Source of the DNA: Leptasterias polaris
Lineage: Eukaryota; Echinodermata; Asteroidea; Forcipulatida; Asteriidae
Assembly: GCA_037783415.1 (NCBI GenBank)
Contig: JAZGTN010000058.1
Coordinates: 9,212,001 to 9,276,000, forward strand
Reading direction: 5' to 3'
Length of the DNA stretch: 64,000 nucleotides
The notes beneath the pieces are model-generated. The model worked only from the letters and a program-made list of their open reading frames with translations. It was not told where the DNA came from and made no database searches. Below are positions 47,460 to 59,385 of this stretch, piece by piece. Position numbers and translations under genes: made by a program. Position 1 is the first letter of the stretch. Each line of letters opens with the position of its first letter.

Positions 47460-50400
47460 GTAGTAATATTGCTGTGTTAATGTTCCTGTGGTAAAACCTT
47501 TTTTATTTATAATTATTCAAATAAAATATCACTGTAATTGTTTCATCGTTTGTTTGCATGGTATGGAGCATTCAAAATAAATATTATTTAATGACACAAA
47601 ATAAGGAGCACTTTCAATTCAAGAACAGGTATAGCTTTATCTCTTATTTGTACATATGTGAAGATCTTTGTTGCTATCAATGTTGCTTGGGTGAGTCTCA
47701 GTGCAGTCCATAGACTTGACGGCCACTGTAGTATGAGCTTGTAGGTGGTCTGCTGACTTCCTGTCACCCAATCTCCAAAAGAGCATGGTTTTCTTGTGTG
47801 TGAAATAATCAACTTTAATAATCGCAGAACTCATAGAAATCTGTAATTATAATAGGAATAATACAAATAGATAACCTGTCGTATTTCTTAAAGGCGCCTG
47901 GCAGTGGTATTTTGTCAAAATAAAGCATTTGTCAATAATATATACATTTTTATGAGTGGAATGTGAATACACAATTAATTCCTTTTATCGTTCATTTATT
48001 AATGATAAAATGCCTTATGCTCAGCGAGGTACACCTTTTTGCGGCTGCGTCGCCGGACTGGCCTTGACCCACTTTTATTTATAGATCAGAATACGTCACG
48101 TACGCGCGCGCGCAGTGCTGTTCTTGAAAGCAAATTCTAGGTCATGGATCGTTACTATAAACATTGATTTCAAGGTCAAGTGTTGTTGCTTTCAACGTAT
48201 TGAATTTATTTGGCGGGATATAAAAAAATTGATACATTTAGTAGTCAATCATGTCTCTCGCTTTAACGGCGGCAGTTTTTCTTGGCGCTATAGCTGTCAC
48301 TTTCGTTACAGTCAACTAACGCATAGGTCAAACTTTTTTTTGTTTTTTTGTTCTTCGTTTAGACATTTATTTTGCGGTGTTGTTTCTTGTTTTGGATACT
48401 TATTACTTATGCTGTTATAGTAGTAGGCCTGCAACATATCGTAGGCTTTCTTCTTTTGGGGCATCGTTATGTATATATGGTCGTTAATGTACAGAGACGT
48501 CGCCACCCCGCGGGTGTTTGTGAAGGAGAGACGGCACGTACATGCAGAAACGTACATGGAAGCTGTGCCTGTGCCGTCCATGAACATGATGAACGGGTGA
48601 AACAATTGAGCAGGACGGTGACCAGCTTGGATTCCGTTGGAATACGTCAACACGTTCTGCTAAAAAACGAGCTAAGTTGAAATAATGTTCTGGTTTTGAC
48701 GCCACCATTGGCCACTTTGTTTTCACTTGGAGACGTTCTTCATAGAGAGGGTGGTATGGTTTGAATACCAAAAATACTTTATAGTTACTACACTGCTACG
48801 GTATTAGTAAAAGCTGAGTGAGTGAAATTTTAATTTTGATGGCATGCAAACTATAACGTGTTTGGCTGTTGGGTTGGGTTGAACTCAAACCAAAAAACCA
48901 AAATACCACTATCAAGCCCGCATTTTAAACGGTTTGCCGTTTTAAATTTTCATTCTATTTACCTACGTGGTCCTTTTTTATTTTTAAATACGTGGACATA
49001 TTTTTTTTATTTTTTTTTATTTTTTTTATTTGTCGCAATTTTTCATGATCATGGGCCATGGCATGATTTCGTTAAAGCTTTGCCCCGTCTTGTGTTCATT
49101 GGGTTTGTTCGGGACATTTGCGTTCTGTATGCAGTGAAGAGTTGAGTTATAATAAACGCGAATGGATAGGTCACGGTACCTACTTTTTAAGATGTTTTAA
49201 GACGAGTTGTGTTGCCCTGCTATCATCATAAACATGGGTCAACTTACATTAATGACTTAAGTAGGGAGTTTAACAAATTTAAGTCGGGTGTATGTTTACT
49301 TGTGTGGATGTGTTGACGTCCATATGTATTGGTTTTTCGTTTTGTTTTTGTTTTTGTATGCTGGTTCAAATTAAACATTTTGGATGGGATAATAGAATAT
49401 GTTCTGTGGTTGATTTTGAGCAATTGAGGTTCATAATCCAGAGTGATTTATTTGAAATGTTACCTTAACATTTGTAAACTGCTTTTGGGAAGTGACGTAT
49501 GAAATTGGCTTTAAACACGAAAGAAGTAATAATTACTCATGTCTCGTTAGTTTGATCCCCCATTGTACATTGAAAGCGAGATTTGCGCTTGAAAATACCC
49601 CACAAAACTCCCATCATTTCTGCGTTCTGTATAAATAAATTGTAGAACTGAGTTGTTTATTTGTGAACAAATCCATGTTCTGGGTCATTGCCAAGTTCTG
49701 CTTATACCCTTGATGGAATAATTATAGTTTTCACATGGAAGAACAATCTTCGTTTATTGTCAAACTTGCATGTAAAGTCACATGTCTGTACTAGTATTTA
49801 GATCCCATTTGGCATGTTGGTAGCTAAGCGGTTAGAAAAGGATCGTTTTCAAAATTCAAGCTTACGTTTAAATAAGTCCAACGGCAAGTTTATTGATCTG
49901 AAGCTGAAGTTTTTTAATGATAGATAGTGTTTTATTACTATTTTATTAGTTGAATTAGTGTCGACTTCAGCCCTGTTCACATAGCAACCTTCAATTGAAT
50001 CAATTTGTTTTGACATTTGAGTTCTAATTTCCATGATATTTACCAATGTAGCACAGGAATTTATAAGGCCAACAATAATGTGGCTCATACTTAAGTTGAA
50101 AAAGTGGGTGCTGTCATGAGCTACATCGGTACATTCTTTTTTAAATTGATCGGCACATTTTAACGCTCATTTATTTTATTTCTCCCCGTCATGATCTGTG
50201 AACAAGTAACATGGCGTCATACTGATCTGTTGCTGTGGGGCGAGTCTGGTCAACCCCGTTCCAGTGCCTCGGAGTATGATGATGTGCGATGTCAATATCC
50301 TTTGTTTTAATGTGGTTTATGTTCGTAACAAGCCCTTGTTATTGTATGGAAAGTCAGATGAGTGAGTTGGGTTTCCAGGGAGTGAGCAAGGCTTAACGCT

Positions 50401-50690
50401 GAAAATACGTGTATTTTGGGTATAAACTGCTGGAATTCGTCCAATCAAACCTAGACAAAAAAATTACGAAAGCCATGAGGTGAGCTAGTTTTGTTTGAGA
50501 AACCTTTCCTACTTGACATGCGTTTTTCTGCTCTTTATCTACCTCAGTTAGATCATGTCTGGTAACACTTGGGTGGGCCTCAGTCATTTCGCGCAAATGG
50601 TTATGCCTGGCCTGACTGGGGATGCAAATGGATGTTGCAAAACAAAGTAAAAGTCTAATGTGGGCCTTCAATTTATTTGATAGGGTTCAA
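47460..50690. other. Long stretch without a recognised gene
   Basis: Unique-looking DNA with several 60-110-codon open frames on both strands and no motif I recognise. Includes a (GC)n run (CGCGCGCGCGCAG) at 48103-48115 and T-rich low complexity at 48990-49030. A host intergenic or intronic segment, or the degraded 5' part of the recombinase element at 51.5 kb, are possible. Confidence 0.4.
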
Positions 50691-50699
50691 AGTTTTTCT

Positions 50700-51345
50700 C
50701 CAATGTGAGTGCATTACTAATATTTATTTGGCCCAGAAATATTTTCTTCGGTGGTTGGCTATATTGATTGGGCGAGGTTGAATCCTCCAGTGTGAGTCTT
50801 TTGTATTTTGCCGGTTCGAGAATAATTTTCTGCAGAGTGTTTCTTTAATGTTTTTTTGTAGGCTCGAGAAAAATGTTTCTCAAGTGTGGGCCTTTATTTT
50901 GTATGCATTGGGCTCGGGGTTCATTCCTCCAGTGTGAGTCCTTTATTGTTTTGTGTGGCTCGAGAATATTGTTTTCTCCATTGTGGGCCTATTTTGGGCT
51001 TGAGGTTTATTCCTCCAGTGTAAGTCCTTTATTTTTAATGAGTGGCTCGAGAATATTGTTTTCTCCATTGTGGGCCTATTTGGGCTTGAGGTTTATTCCT
51101 CCAGTGTAAGTCCTTTATTTTAATGAGTGGCGCGGGAATATTGTTTTCTCCATTGTGGGCCTATTTGGGCTTGAGGTTTATTTCTCCAGTGTAAGTCCCT
51201 TATTTTTAATGAGTGGCGCCAGAATATTGTTTTCTCCATTGTGGGCCTATTTGGGCTCGAGGTTTATTCCTCCAGTGTAAGTCCTTTATTTTTAATGAGT
51301 GGCGCGAGAATATTGTTTTCTCCATTGTGGGCCTGTTTGGGCTTG
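50700..51345 (+). repeat. ~88-bp tandem repeat upstream of a tyrosine-recombinase fragment
   Basis: About seven units with TTTTCTCCATTGTGGGCCTA, GAGGTTTATTCCTCCAGTGT and AAGTCCTTTATTTTTAATGA. Left units are more diverged, right units nearly identical, which suggests expansion toward the right. Confidence 0.85.
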
Positions 51346-51349
51346 AGTT

Positions 51350-51365
51350 TAAAAATATATATATA

Positions 51366-51404
<39 letters not shown>

Positions 51405-51510
51405 TATATAATTAAAAAAATATATAAAAAAATATAAAAAATAAAATAAAAATATAATAATAATGATAATAATAATAATAATAATATCAATAATAATAAT
51501 AATAATAATC
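51350..51510. repeat. AT-rich low-complexity tract
   Basis: (TA)n, an A run of about 28, mixed AT, then (AAT)n up to 51510. It separates the tandem repeat from coding remnants. Confidence 0.9.
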
Positions 51511-51870
51511 AGTGTGGCCCACCACAATTTATCCGTCTAGCGTCGTATCGTGACAAGTCAATTTGCCCCGTGCAAGCTTTATTAGATTTCATTGCAGTTC
51601 GTCCAGACATTGCTGGCCCAGTGTTTTGCCACTTTGATGGCCGCCCCCTTACTCGGTACCAATTCAATGCAGTGTTGCGCAAGGCGGTGGACTTTGCGGG
51701 TTTCTCGGGGTTGCATATTCGCGGTCATTCATTCATTTCGGTTAGGCGCAGCTTCTACCGCGGCCAGTTTGGGTAGCTCTCAAAGTGAAATACGCCAGAT
51801 GGGTCGATGGCGTTCAGATGCTTTTCTAAGCTACATCAGACCGATCCCGGTATCTGCACTCAATAAATAA
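51511..51870 (+). pseudogene. Tyrosine recombinase C-terminal fragment
   Basis: Starts in frame at CGPPQFIRLASYRDKSICPV, continues with CHFDGRPLTRYQFNAVLRKA and then HSFRLGAASTAASLG, IRQMGRWRSDAFLSYIR and a stop at 51870. The HxxR-type motif (HSFR), the GRW segment and final Tyr are those of tyrosine recombinases. A 4-base repeat expansion in CATTCATTCATT near 51726 shifts the frame within the HSFR motif. The N-terminal half and any RT are absent or lie in unrecognisable sequence upstream. With the SGNH hydrolase just downstream it resembles the 3' part of Ngaro-type retroelements. Confidence 0.8.
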
Positions 51871-51924
51871 GTCGCTGTCCAATTCGTATACAGTGGGTCT
51901 TTATTCTTTACCTCCTGTTTTTAG

Positions 51925-52395
51925 GTTCCATATGGATCATAGGCGATGCAATCATTCGTAGGGCGGAACCTGGAAAGGGAAAGGCGGGGCTGGTCTTGCG
52001 CAATTTCAAGGTTTATGGTCCGACTTGGTTAAGCGGCGACATCTGCCAGATTTAATTATGCTTCATCTCGGCACTAATGACCTCATTTCATTGGATGAAT
52101 ATGCCATGTGTCAGCAAATTGCGGTGCTCATTAGTGATTTCAGTTCATTAGTGATTAGTGATTTCAATTTTTGGTGCTCGGTCTCAACCTGCTTTGGAAC
52201 GAAAGCGCCGAACCATCAATCGCTGGGCGAAAGCACAGTGCGCGGCAAATCACCCTCATTACGTGCAGCACCCGCAATTTGTGTGGTCAGATATTTCCCT
52301 GTACCAATATGATGGTGTGCATCTATCCAACCGCGGGAACCGGCTTTTTGTTTACAATTTGCGCCAGTGCTTTAGTTCCTTTGTGGGGCAGTAAT
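51925..52395 (+). pseudogene. SGNH-hydrolase-like fragment downstream of the recombinase
   Basis: Block I reads IIGDAIIRRA, with Ala where the catalytic Ser of GDS is expected. Block III is PDLIMLHLGTNDL, and block V is ISLYQYDGVHLSNRGN with the Asp-x-x-His pair. The blocks lie in different frames, with changes near 52020 and 52150 where a short GTGATTAGTGATTTCA duplication is seen. A decayed esterase/hydrolase ORF; Ngaro elements of several animals carry such a domain 3' of the recombinase. Confidence 0.75.
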
Positions 52396-52774
52396 ATCTT
52401 GTTTCTAAAGGGATTTTCATAGTGGTGTGGTTGCTGTCTTTCCTTAGTGGGCGCGCTTGGCGCGTGTGGCAGTTTCATTTCGGTCAGACAGTCAGTACAC
52501 ACACTTTTGGGCGCTTTTTGTGATCATTAAGCCGGTTGTTGGAATGAGGGCTTTATGAGCCATTACTTATTTTGTATAATTGTTATTATGGGGTACAGTT
52601 GCAATAGCGCTCACGAGTATCAGGAGGCTATAATTCCGACCGAATGTTTCATCGGTGGAAACGCAACTGTACTTCGTATATAATTAACAGTGTTATTACA
52701 CATGTTGCTTGTACTGAAATCATTCAGTTATATTAAAGTACACTTTTAATGTTATGCCGGTTTGGCTACACAGT

Positions 52775-52860
52775 ATATTGGGCTTGGAGGTGGTCGGTTT
52801 GCCAAAGGGTATCCGGCATTGGAGGTGGTCGGTTTGACAAAGGGTATCCGGCATTTTAAA
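52775..52860 (+). repeat. Short tandem repeat after the hydrolase fragment
   Basis: TTGGAGGTGGTCGGTTTG followed by C/ACAAAGGGTATCCGGCAT occurs twice in tandem. It could belong to the split terminal repeats of the recombinase element; not proven. Confidence 0.6.
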
Positions 52861-53160
52861 TAAAAACAGCGTTTAGACTGTGACAGAAAATCAGAAAACT
52901 TGCTGTGTCGTACTTCATAAAGTCTGAGCATAACTAAGGTTAAACAAATTGTCTTTTTATTTTATTTACAAATTAAAAATAGGCCCCACTTTACACGTCA
53001 ATCGAGGCGGGATATTTGAAGAGAAATGTGTAGTCTGGCCCCGTACATTACGTCTGGGTACCTGATCGGTATGATGCGTATTCGTATACGGACGACGACG
53101 TTACCCCAATTCAATCCTAGTACAGTATACTGTACAGTGTTCTATTCCTTCCCCCATGGT

Positions 53161-53300
53161 ACAGTCGACTCTCGTTAATACGAGCACGGAAATATGAGAC
53201 GCCGGTTTGTACGAGGTTTCTCACCGGTCCCGAACTGTCCATGCGCGTTTCTATGTCTTTAAAAACGGAAGATACGAGCACGGTCATAACGAGAACACGG
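53161..53300 (+). mobile_element. Tigger/pogo-like terminal fragment
   Basis: TACAGTCGACTCTCGTTAAT followed by ACGAGCACGG and a second ACGAGCACGG at 53275. A CAGT start after TA and the CTCGTTAATACGA word fit pogo/Tigger inverted ends. No matching right end was found nearby, so only one end remains. Confidence 0.45.
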
Positions 53301-53664
53301 ATAATCTGAGGTATTTTATCCCCGTCCTCAAACTATTATCGAATTGCGGATTGGCCGGCCAAACAGCTCCATAAAGTCGATCCGAACACCAGAAACATTT
53401 TGCTGGTACTACGCTTGAAATGCTACTTCCCTTGCACACTTGGACAACTACCAACGAAAAAACGTTCAGCATAGGCGCTACGCAGTAAAATTGTCACGAA
53501 CGGAAAGTTTGACATCACTTCCTATGATTTTTATCGTGAGTTATACAAAATATTAAATTTATGTGATTAATTAGTCAATAAAAATGCATTTATCAGTGAT
53601 GTTTTTGTGATGCATCATCATTGTGTACATCATCACAACAAATTTTGTCATTGTAGCCACGATC

Positions 53665-53841
53665 TTATTTCAAGAAATTGCATAGCGCTGAACACGACGT
53701 TGGACCGGACCACTTTGCCCTCGTTAGCCTGACTTTCGATGCCCATAACTGCCTATATTTGGGATCTGCAGGAAACAAATGCTGGCTGACCCCATCGTTA
53801 GTCGTTTTGCTGCATCCAGCAGCAATACACCTGGTCGGCAT
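53665..53841 (-). pseudogene. THAP zinc-finger exon fragment
   Basis: From Met at 53841 on the minus strand: MPTRCIAAGCSKTTNDG, then HLFPADPKYRQLWASKVR and GPTSCSALC. This gives the THAP spacing C-x4-C and the conserved Pro and Trp, with a third Cys at the end. The Cys-x-x-His and the rest of the domain are missing after ALC; no clear donor site is seen, so the exon looks truncated. THAP domains occur in P-element-type transposases and host DNA-binding proteins; which applies is open. Confidence 0.6.
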
Positions 53842-53844
53842 TGC

Positions 53845-55310
53845 CGGAATGCAAGAAAAAAATCCCTCTTTCGGATAACCAAACGAAACGTATGTGTGTA
53901 TACAACGTAAATGCAGGCAAGTTCGAGGGGGGTCGATGTTCAATCGCGGCGAAGTCTTCCTCGATTGACGTCACAAAAAGGGATGGGCGGAGTCACCACC
54001 AAACACTTTTATATATTTTATTAGCATATAAATCCTGACAAACAATTACTCAAAACATTGTTTTATTGTTAATATACTCTTTATGTTAAAAAATAATAAT
54101 CTATTTCCAGGTGCCTTTAAGTATGACACATGCATATACAAAGGTTGATTGAAGTTGTACAGGGTGCATGGTTATTTCATCAGCTGTGCATTATACGGTA
54201 CATGTAAAATATATAGTTTTTAATAATCAGCAAAATACTGAATGGATACTATTCAGTCAGTATTTTGATGATTAATGAAATGGATATATTTACACTACCT
54301 GAAAAATGATTAAATATATGTAATTAATCGTCTACAATGTCTCGGCGGGAGTCGGTTCAACAAATAGCACTGACTGGGACAAAGGGGGCTGGTAATTGAG
54401 CGGTTTGGGCGCAAATTTTCGCAGGTGTTGTTGTTTACTTATGATGTGTAAGAAAGAAAATCTGGGTAAATACTTATATTGATCAGGCCAGAAAAGAGGC
54501 TTTCATTAACTGCTAATTTTATTTGGTATAGTGTCTGCTTAAATTTGTACCAAAGGTGTTTTCCTTCCAAGTACATTTTCAGCCAACCATTTATACTATT
54601 ACTTTTTGCGAAATGCATGGTAATACAAAAGTAATGTATTCTAAAACCATAAACGTACATTACACAAAAATAATTCAAAACAGAAAAACAATGTTGCCAG
54701 GTCAGGCACAGAAAATTGTAACAAACCCTAATTAAGTGCCTCTGCATCATAGAGTGAACGTTTTACTAGTCCAGGAGAATATAAGTAACAGTCATCAAAC
54801 TAAATAAATAACGTACTTACACGTACCATGCATGTTCCACCAGTGAACAGAGCTTCATCATCCAGCCAGCAAGAATGCTGATGCTTGCGTTGTACTCAAT
54901 GTTAGCGCGAGTAAATCGGTACAGGCCATGCCCTCCCATGTAAACTATGACAAGGGAGAAACACAGATCTGCAGTTGATGTCCTTTGACAAACTTTTGAT
55001 AATGCTGCAGTACAACTGTTTATCACTTTTCCCCATTCTCCTTGCTGATAACAAAACACAACCACGGAGAACAAGTCACAATAAACCCTTGCTCTACTCT
55101 GTGCATCAACCAACTTTTTTTTTTCAAAATGGCTCAGTGTTGAGCAGCCAGCTGTAATTGGACCACACTGACATGTGACCCTGAACTGCTGCAAACCATG
55201 TACACTGAGCAGCTGTACTCTGTATCGTGGGTGGGCTCAAGGCCCCAGCTATGTGTGTAGTACAGGGTAACTAGTACACACTGTTCAATGTGAGCAATCT
55301 GTACCATTAA
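53845..55310. other. Stretch without a recognised gene
   Basis: A 125-codon minus-strand frame at 55194-54817 ends with a possible donor (TG|GTACGTGTAAGT) and might be an exon, but no family is recognised. The rest is AT-rich. Confidence 0.35.
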
Positions 55311-55910
55311 AGTAAAAGTTGCATAACATTATATATTATATAAAACTTATGCCGATGAAGTAAACAGTTTCTGGCCGCTGCAATAGGCCGCTAGGCATGC
55401 CGCCCGAATACAGCCGGTAGTCTGTTGTTCGTTTTGGAGCGACAAGCCTCTGCTGACGGTTTTTGAGTGGCAGGACACTGGTCGTGTGCCATTGGCTACT
55501 GATGTCGGTCCGCTGTCGGTTCATGAGCGGCAGGCCTCTGGGGTTGTGCCACCGATGTCAGTCCTCTGACGTTTTTTGAGCGGCAAGCCTCTGGTGGTCT
55601 GTCACTGTTTACTGATGTCGGTCCGCTGACAGTTTTTGAATGGCAGGACTATGGTCGTGTTCCATTGGCTACCGATGTCGGTCCGCTGTCGTTTCTTGAG
55701 CGGCAGGCCTCTGGCGGTATGTCAGTACCTGTACCATTAAAGTAAGTTGCATAACATTATATATTATATAAAACTTATGCCGATGAAGTAAACGGTTTCT
55801 GGCCGCTGCAATAGGCCGCTAGGCATGCCGCCCGAATACAGCCGGTAGTCTGTTGTTCGTTTTGGAGCGACAAGCCTCTGCTGACGGTTTTGAGTGGCAG
55901 GACACTGGTC
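55302..55910 (+). repeat. 428-bp-offset direct duplication at the left edge of the 60-bp array
   Basis: The sequence from GTACCATTAAAGTAA through TTATGCCGATGAAGTAAAC and GGCATGCCGCCCGAATACAG is found at about 55302-55480 and 55729-55908, with minor indels. Array-like units fill the space between. Confidence 0.85.
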
Positions 55911-56660
55911 GTGTGGCATTGGCTACCGATGTCGGTTCGCTGTCGGTTCTTGAGCAGCAGGCCTCTGGGGGTGTGCCACCGATGTCAGTCCTCTGACGTT
56001 TTTTGAGCGGCAGGCCTCTGGCGGTATGTCAGCGGTTACCGATGTCAGTCCGCTGTCGGTTCTTGAGCGGCAGGCCTCTGGTGGTATGCCACTGGTTACC
56101 GATGTTGGTCCGCTGTCGGTTCTTGAGCGGCAGGCCTCTGGTGGTATGCCACTGGTTACCGATGTCGGTCCGCTGTCGGTTTTTGAGCGGCAGGCCTCCG
56201 GTGGAATTGCCACTCGATACCGATGTCGGTCCGCTGTCGGTTCTTGAGTGGCAGGCCTCTGGTGGTATGCCACTGGTTACCGATGCCAGTCCGCTGTCGG
56301 TTTTTGAGCGGCAGGCCTCTGGTGGAATGCCACTCGATACCGATGTCGGTCCGCTGTCGGTTATTGAGCGGCAGGCCTCTGGTGGTATGCCACTGGTTAC
56401 CGATGTTGGTCCGCTTTCGGTTTTTGACCGGCAGGCCTCTGGTGGTATGCCACTCTTTACCGATGTCGGTCTGCTGTCGGTTCTTGAGCGGCGGGCCTCT
56501 GGTGGTTTGCCACTCGATACCGATGTCGGTCTGCTGTCGGTTCTTGAGCGGCAGGCCTCCGGTGGTATGCCACTGTTTTCCGATGTCGGTCCGCTGTCGG
56601 ATTTTGAGCGGCAGGCCTCCGGTGGTTTGCCACTCGATACTCTGGTGGTATGCCACTGGT
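55480..56660 (+). repeat. 60-bp satellite array, left block
   Basis: About 18-20 units built on GATGTCGGTCCGCTGTCGGT, TTTTGAGCGGCAGGCCTCTG and GTGGTATGCCACTGGTTACC. The unit length is a multiple of 3, so several long open frames on both strands exist; they are not genes. Ends near 56660 at the 3' end of the LINE on the minus strand, after a 40-base internal deletion at 56640. Confidence 0.92.
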
Positions 56661-56664
56661 CTTC

Positions 56665-59385
56665 TTCATCGTGTCCTTCCTGTTCTATATGGTGTCCCTC
56701 CAGTGGTCCGCACACAGGATGGCAACGTCGTTTGCAGCGGAAAGGTCATTGGTTGTGACAGGTGAATGGAGTTGTCGACAACACAGGAGATGGCTCATAG
56801 TCTGCTTCTCCCCACATACGCAGGTGTCTGAGTCGGTTCGCAATCCCCATTTGACCATGTTGGTGTGGCACCTCCCGACTTGGGTGCGTAGACGGTTGAA
56901 GCTTTTCCATGTGGTCCATTTGGAGTTGGCGCCACTGGGCAGACGTTCCGCGGCTGGGATGTTCATCGCTGAGGTGTTTCTCTGCGTGGCTCTTTGGTAA
57001 TCTCGCCAGAGTCGGGTTCTGGTTGTCACTGCAGTGTCTCTGAGGGGCATGCTGGAGGAGCAGAAACTTCTCCTGGACTTCAGTCGGGGCCTTGCTGCAG
57101 GTTGGCCAAACAGGGGGTGGCGGGTATCGTCCATCTGCTTTGAGTGTTCTGACTGGCTGGTGACAGCTCTCCTTATGTTGGGAGGGGCTATGCCAGCCAG
57201 TGTGTACAGGTGCTCCTTTGGTGTTGGTCTCAGGCAGCCGGTGATGATACGGCAACAGTCATTGAGGGCCGGGTCCAACTTTGCAGCATGTGTGGAGCGT
57301 TCCCAGACAGGACATGCGTACTCGGCAACAGAGTAGCTGAGAGCCAGTGCTGTTGTTCGGACGGTAGATGGGTTTGCTCCCCACTTGGAGTGAGTGAGTT
57401 TCCGGACGATGGCGTTTCTCGAGCTCACTTTGGCCTTTCTCAAGCTCACTTTGGCCCTTGTCTTCAGGATGTGGGATTTATAAGTGAGCGTACGGTCAAG
57501 TGTCACGCCCAGGTAGACGGGGTTATCGCAGTGTTGGAGTGGCTGGCCGTTCCATGTGACATTCAGATGTTTTCCCGCATCTCTGTTCCGCAGATGGAAT
57601 GCGGTGATCTGCGTTTTTGATGGATTCGGGCGGAGGAGGTTGTCACGGTAGTATGTGGTGAGATCACTCAGTGCATCGGAGAGGGTGGTTTCCACTGTTG
57701 AGAATTGCTTCGCTTGTGCTGTGATGGCTAGGTCATCGGCGTAAACAAAGCTTCTGGTTCTAGCGTGGATAGGCTGGTCGATGGTGTATATGTTAAAGAG
57801 CGTTGGCGCGAGGACGCTTCCTTGAGGGAGGCCGTTCCTTTGGGTGCGCCATCGGCTGCGTTGGCCACCCAGGGTGACAAAGAATCGGTGGTTGGACAGC
57901 ATCGTCTGGATGATCATGCAGAGTTGGTGGTCTTTTGTAATCTGATAAACGTTGTCAAGGAGGCGCCGGTGGTTCACAGTGTCGTATGCAGCAGAAAGGT
58001 CGACGAGCACTGCTCCAGTGACATGGCCAGTCTCGAAACCATCTTCGATGTGTTGGGTCATGTTGAGGATCTGACCGGTACATGACTTTCCAGGACGGAA
58101 GCCAGCCTGTTCTGGAATTAACTTTTCCTCAATCGGCTGGAGGTGGTTCAGGAGGAGACGTTCGTAGAGCTTGTATAGGTTGCTCAGTAAGGAGATCGGT
58201 CTATAGCTCTTCGGGTTAGATGGTTCCTTTCCCGGTTTCAAAATGGCTATGACTTTGGACTGTCTCCAGACTTTCGGGATCGAGTTTGTCTCCTTACAGG
58301 TGTTGAAAAGCTGTAGTAACCATGTTCTTACTAAAGGGCCGAAGTGTACGTGTTATCTGCTCGGAGCAAATGTCGTCTTGGCCTGCTGCTTTGCCAGGCT
58401 TCAAGAGTTTAATGGCCGAGTCAAGTTCTGTGTGGCTGAATGGTTGTGAGAAGTTGATGGTTTCCCCTTCTTGTTGGCGTTGGCGCTTGGGGTTGCGTAG
58501 CTTGCTGGGTGGTTTGCCATTCAGGAGCAATTGGTGTGCAATATGGTTGGCAGTGACGTTGGGATGTTGCTCTACCTTGGACTGGTCGTGGGAAAGCTTC
58601 TTTTTTGTGGCCCAAGCCTTCTTACTGTTGTGGGTCATGTCTACGTTGCTGATTAGGTCCTCCCAGGTCTTTCGGTGGACTAGAGCCAGTCCGTCAACAA
58701 GTTCTTCTCCTGCAGCGATGGTAATTGCAGCAAACGGGTCAGCTTCGTACAGTTTGATGTAATGGTTATACTTGGGTATAAGATCTTTGGTGAGACCAGG
58801 TATGTAGGAGCTTCTGCAGCCACGCGGAATGGTTTTCCTGGAGGTGCGTCGAAGTGCATGTACAAAGTTTACATATCCGGATGGGGTAGCATCGATGCTA
58901 GTAATTGTAGAGTCAAGGTCTGCTGTGAACTTCTCCCAATTTGCTTTCTGAAAGTTGAAGCGGCGACGGAAAGCGACACTCTGTGGTCTGATAGCAGCAT
59001 TGATCTCAAGGGAGATCGGTTGGTGTTGAGTGTGAGGGATGGGGTCAAGAACTTTCTTGGTGGTCAAGGCCGCGATGTTTTGGCTGACAAAACCAAGGTC
59101 TGGGTTGTAGCCGTGCTTCCATCGACCACTATTAAACGAGCTCGGGAGCTTTGGGTCATGTATCAGACTCAGCTGGTTGTTGTCTGCCCAGGCCTCCACC
59201 AGATCGCCATCCTCGTCATTCTCGCTGTACCCCCAGTTAGTACTGTGGCTGTTGAAATCGCCTATTACCACCCAGGCATCGCTGTGGGTGTGGTTGTCAG
59301 TGTAGGTAAAGCGTTCAGTTGGTGGTTTGTATACAGACGTGATGGTTACGTCCTGTAAAGTGACATGAAGGAGTTGGACCGCCGT
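56665..59385 (-). mobile_element. Jockey-superfamily-like LINE ORF2, nearly complete, in the 60-bp satellite
   Basis: Frame 59380-58294 begins inside the AP-endonuclease domain (WVVIGDFNSHSTNWGY, catalytic His region PHTQHQPISL) and enters RT with LLKPGKAAGQDDI. One frame change near 58300 leads to frame 58241-56685, which has KSYRPISLLSNLYK, GFRPGKSCTGQ, VLVDLSAAYDTVNHRRLL, NGLPQGSVLAPTLFN and the catalytic FVYADDLAI. It ends with a CCHC-like CVCGEKQTMSHLLCC motif. The start of the endonuclease is missing, so it is 5'-truncated, and no ORF1 is seen. Satellite of the same unit and orientation lies on both sides. It is the best preserved LINE in the window. Confidence 0.9.

Noticed and set aside
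52996..53971. Inverted pair ACGTCAATCGAGG (52996-53008) and CCTCGATTGACGT (53959-53971) as ends of a THAP-bearing transposon
   Set aside because: Only 13 bases match, no target duplication was found, and a Tigger-like end lies between them.
54817..55194. 125-codon minus-strand frame with a possible splice donor
   Set aside because: No recognised motif or neighbouring exon; kept only as a note in the stretch description.
55923..56765. Open frames up to 251 codons on both strands with repeated RCRFLSGRPL-type words
   Set aside because: A 60-base unit is a multiple of three, so any stop-free frame stays open; overlapping frames on both strands argue against a gene.
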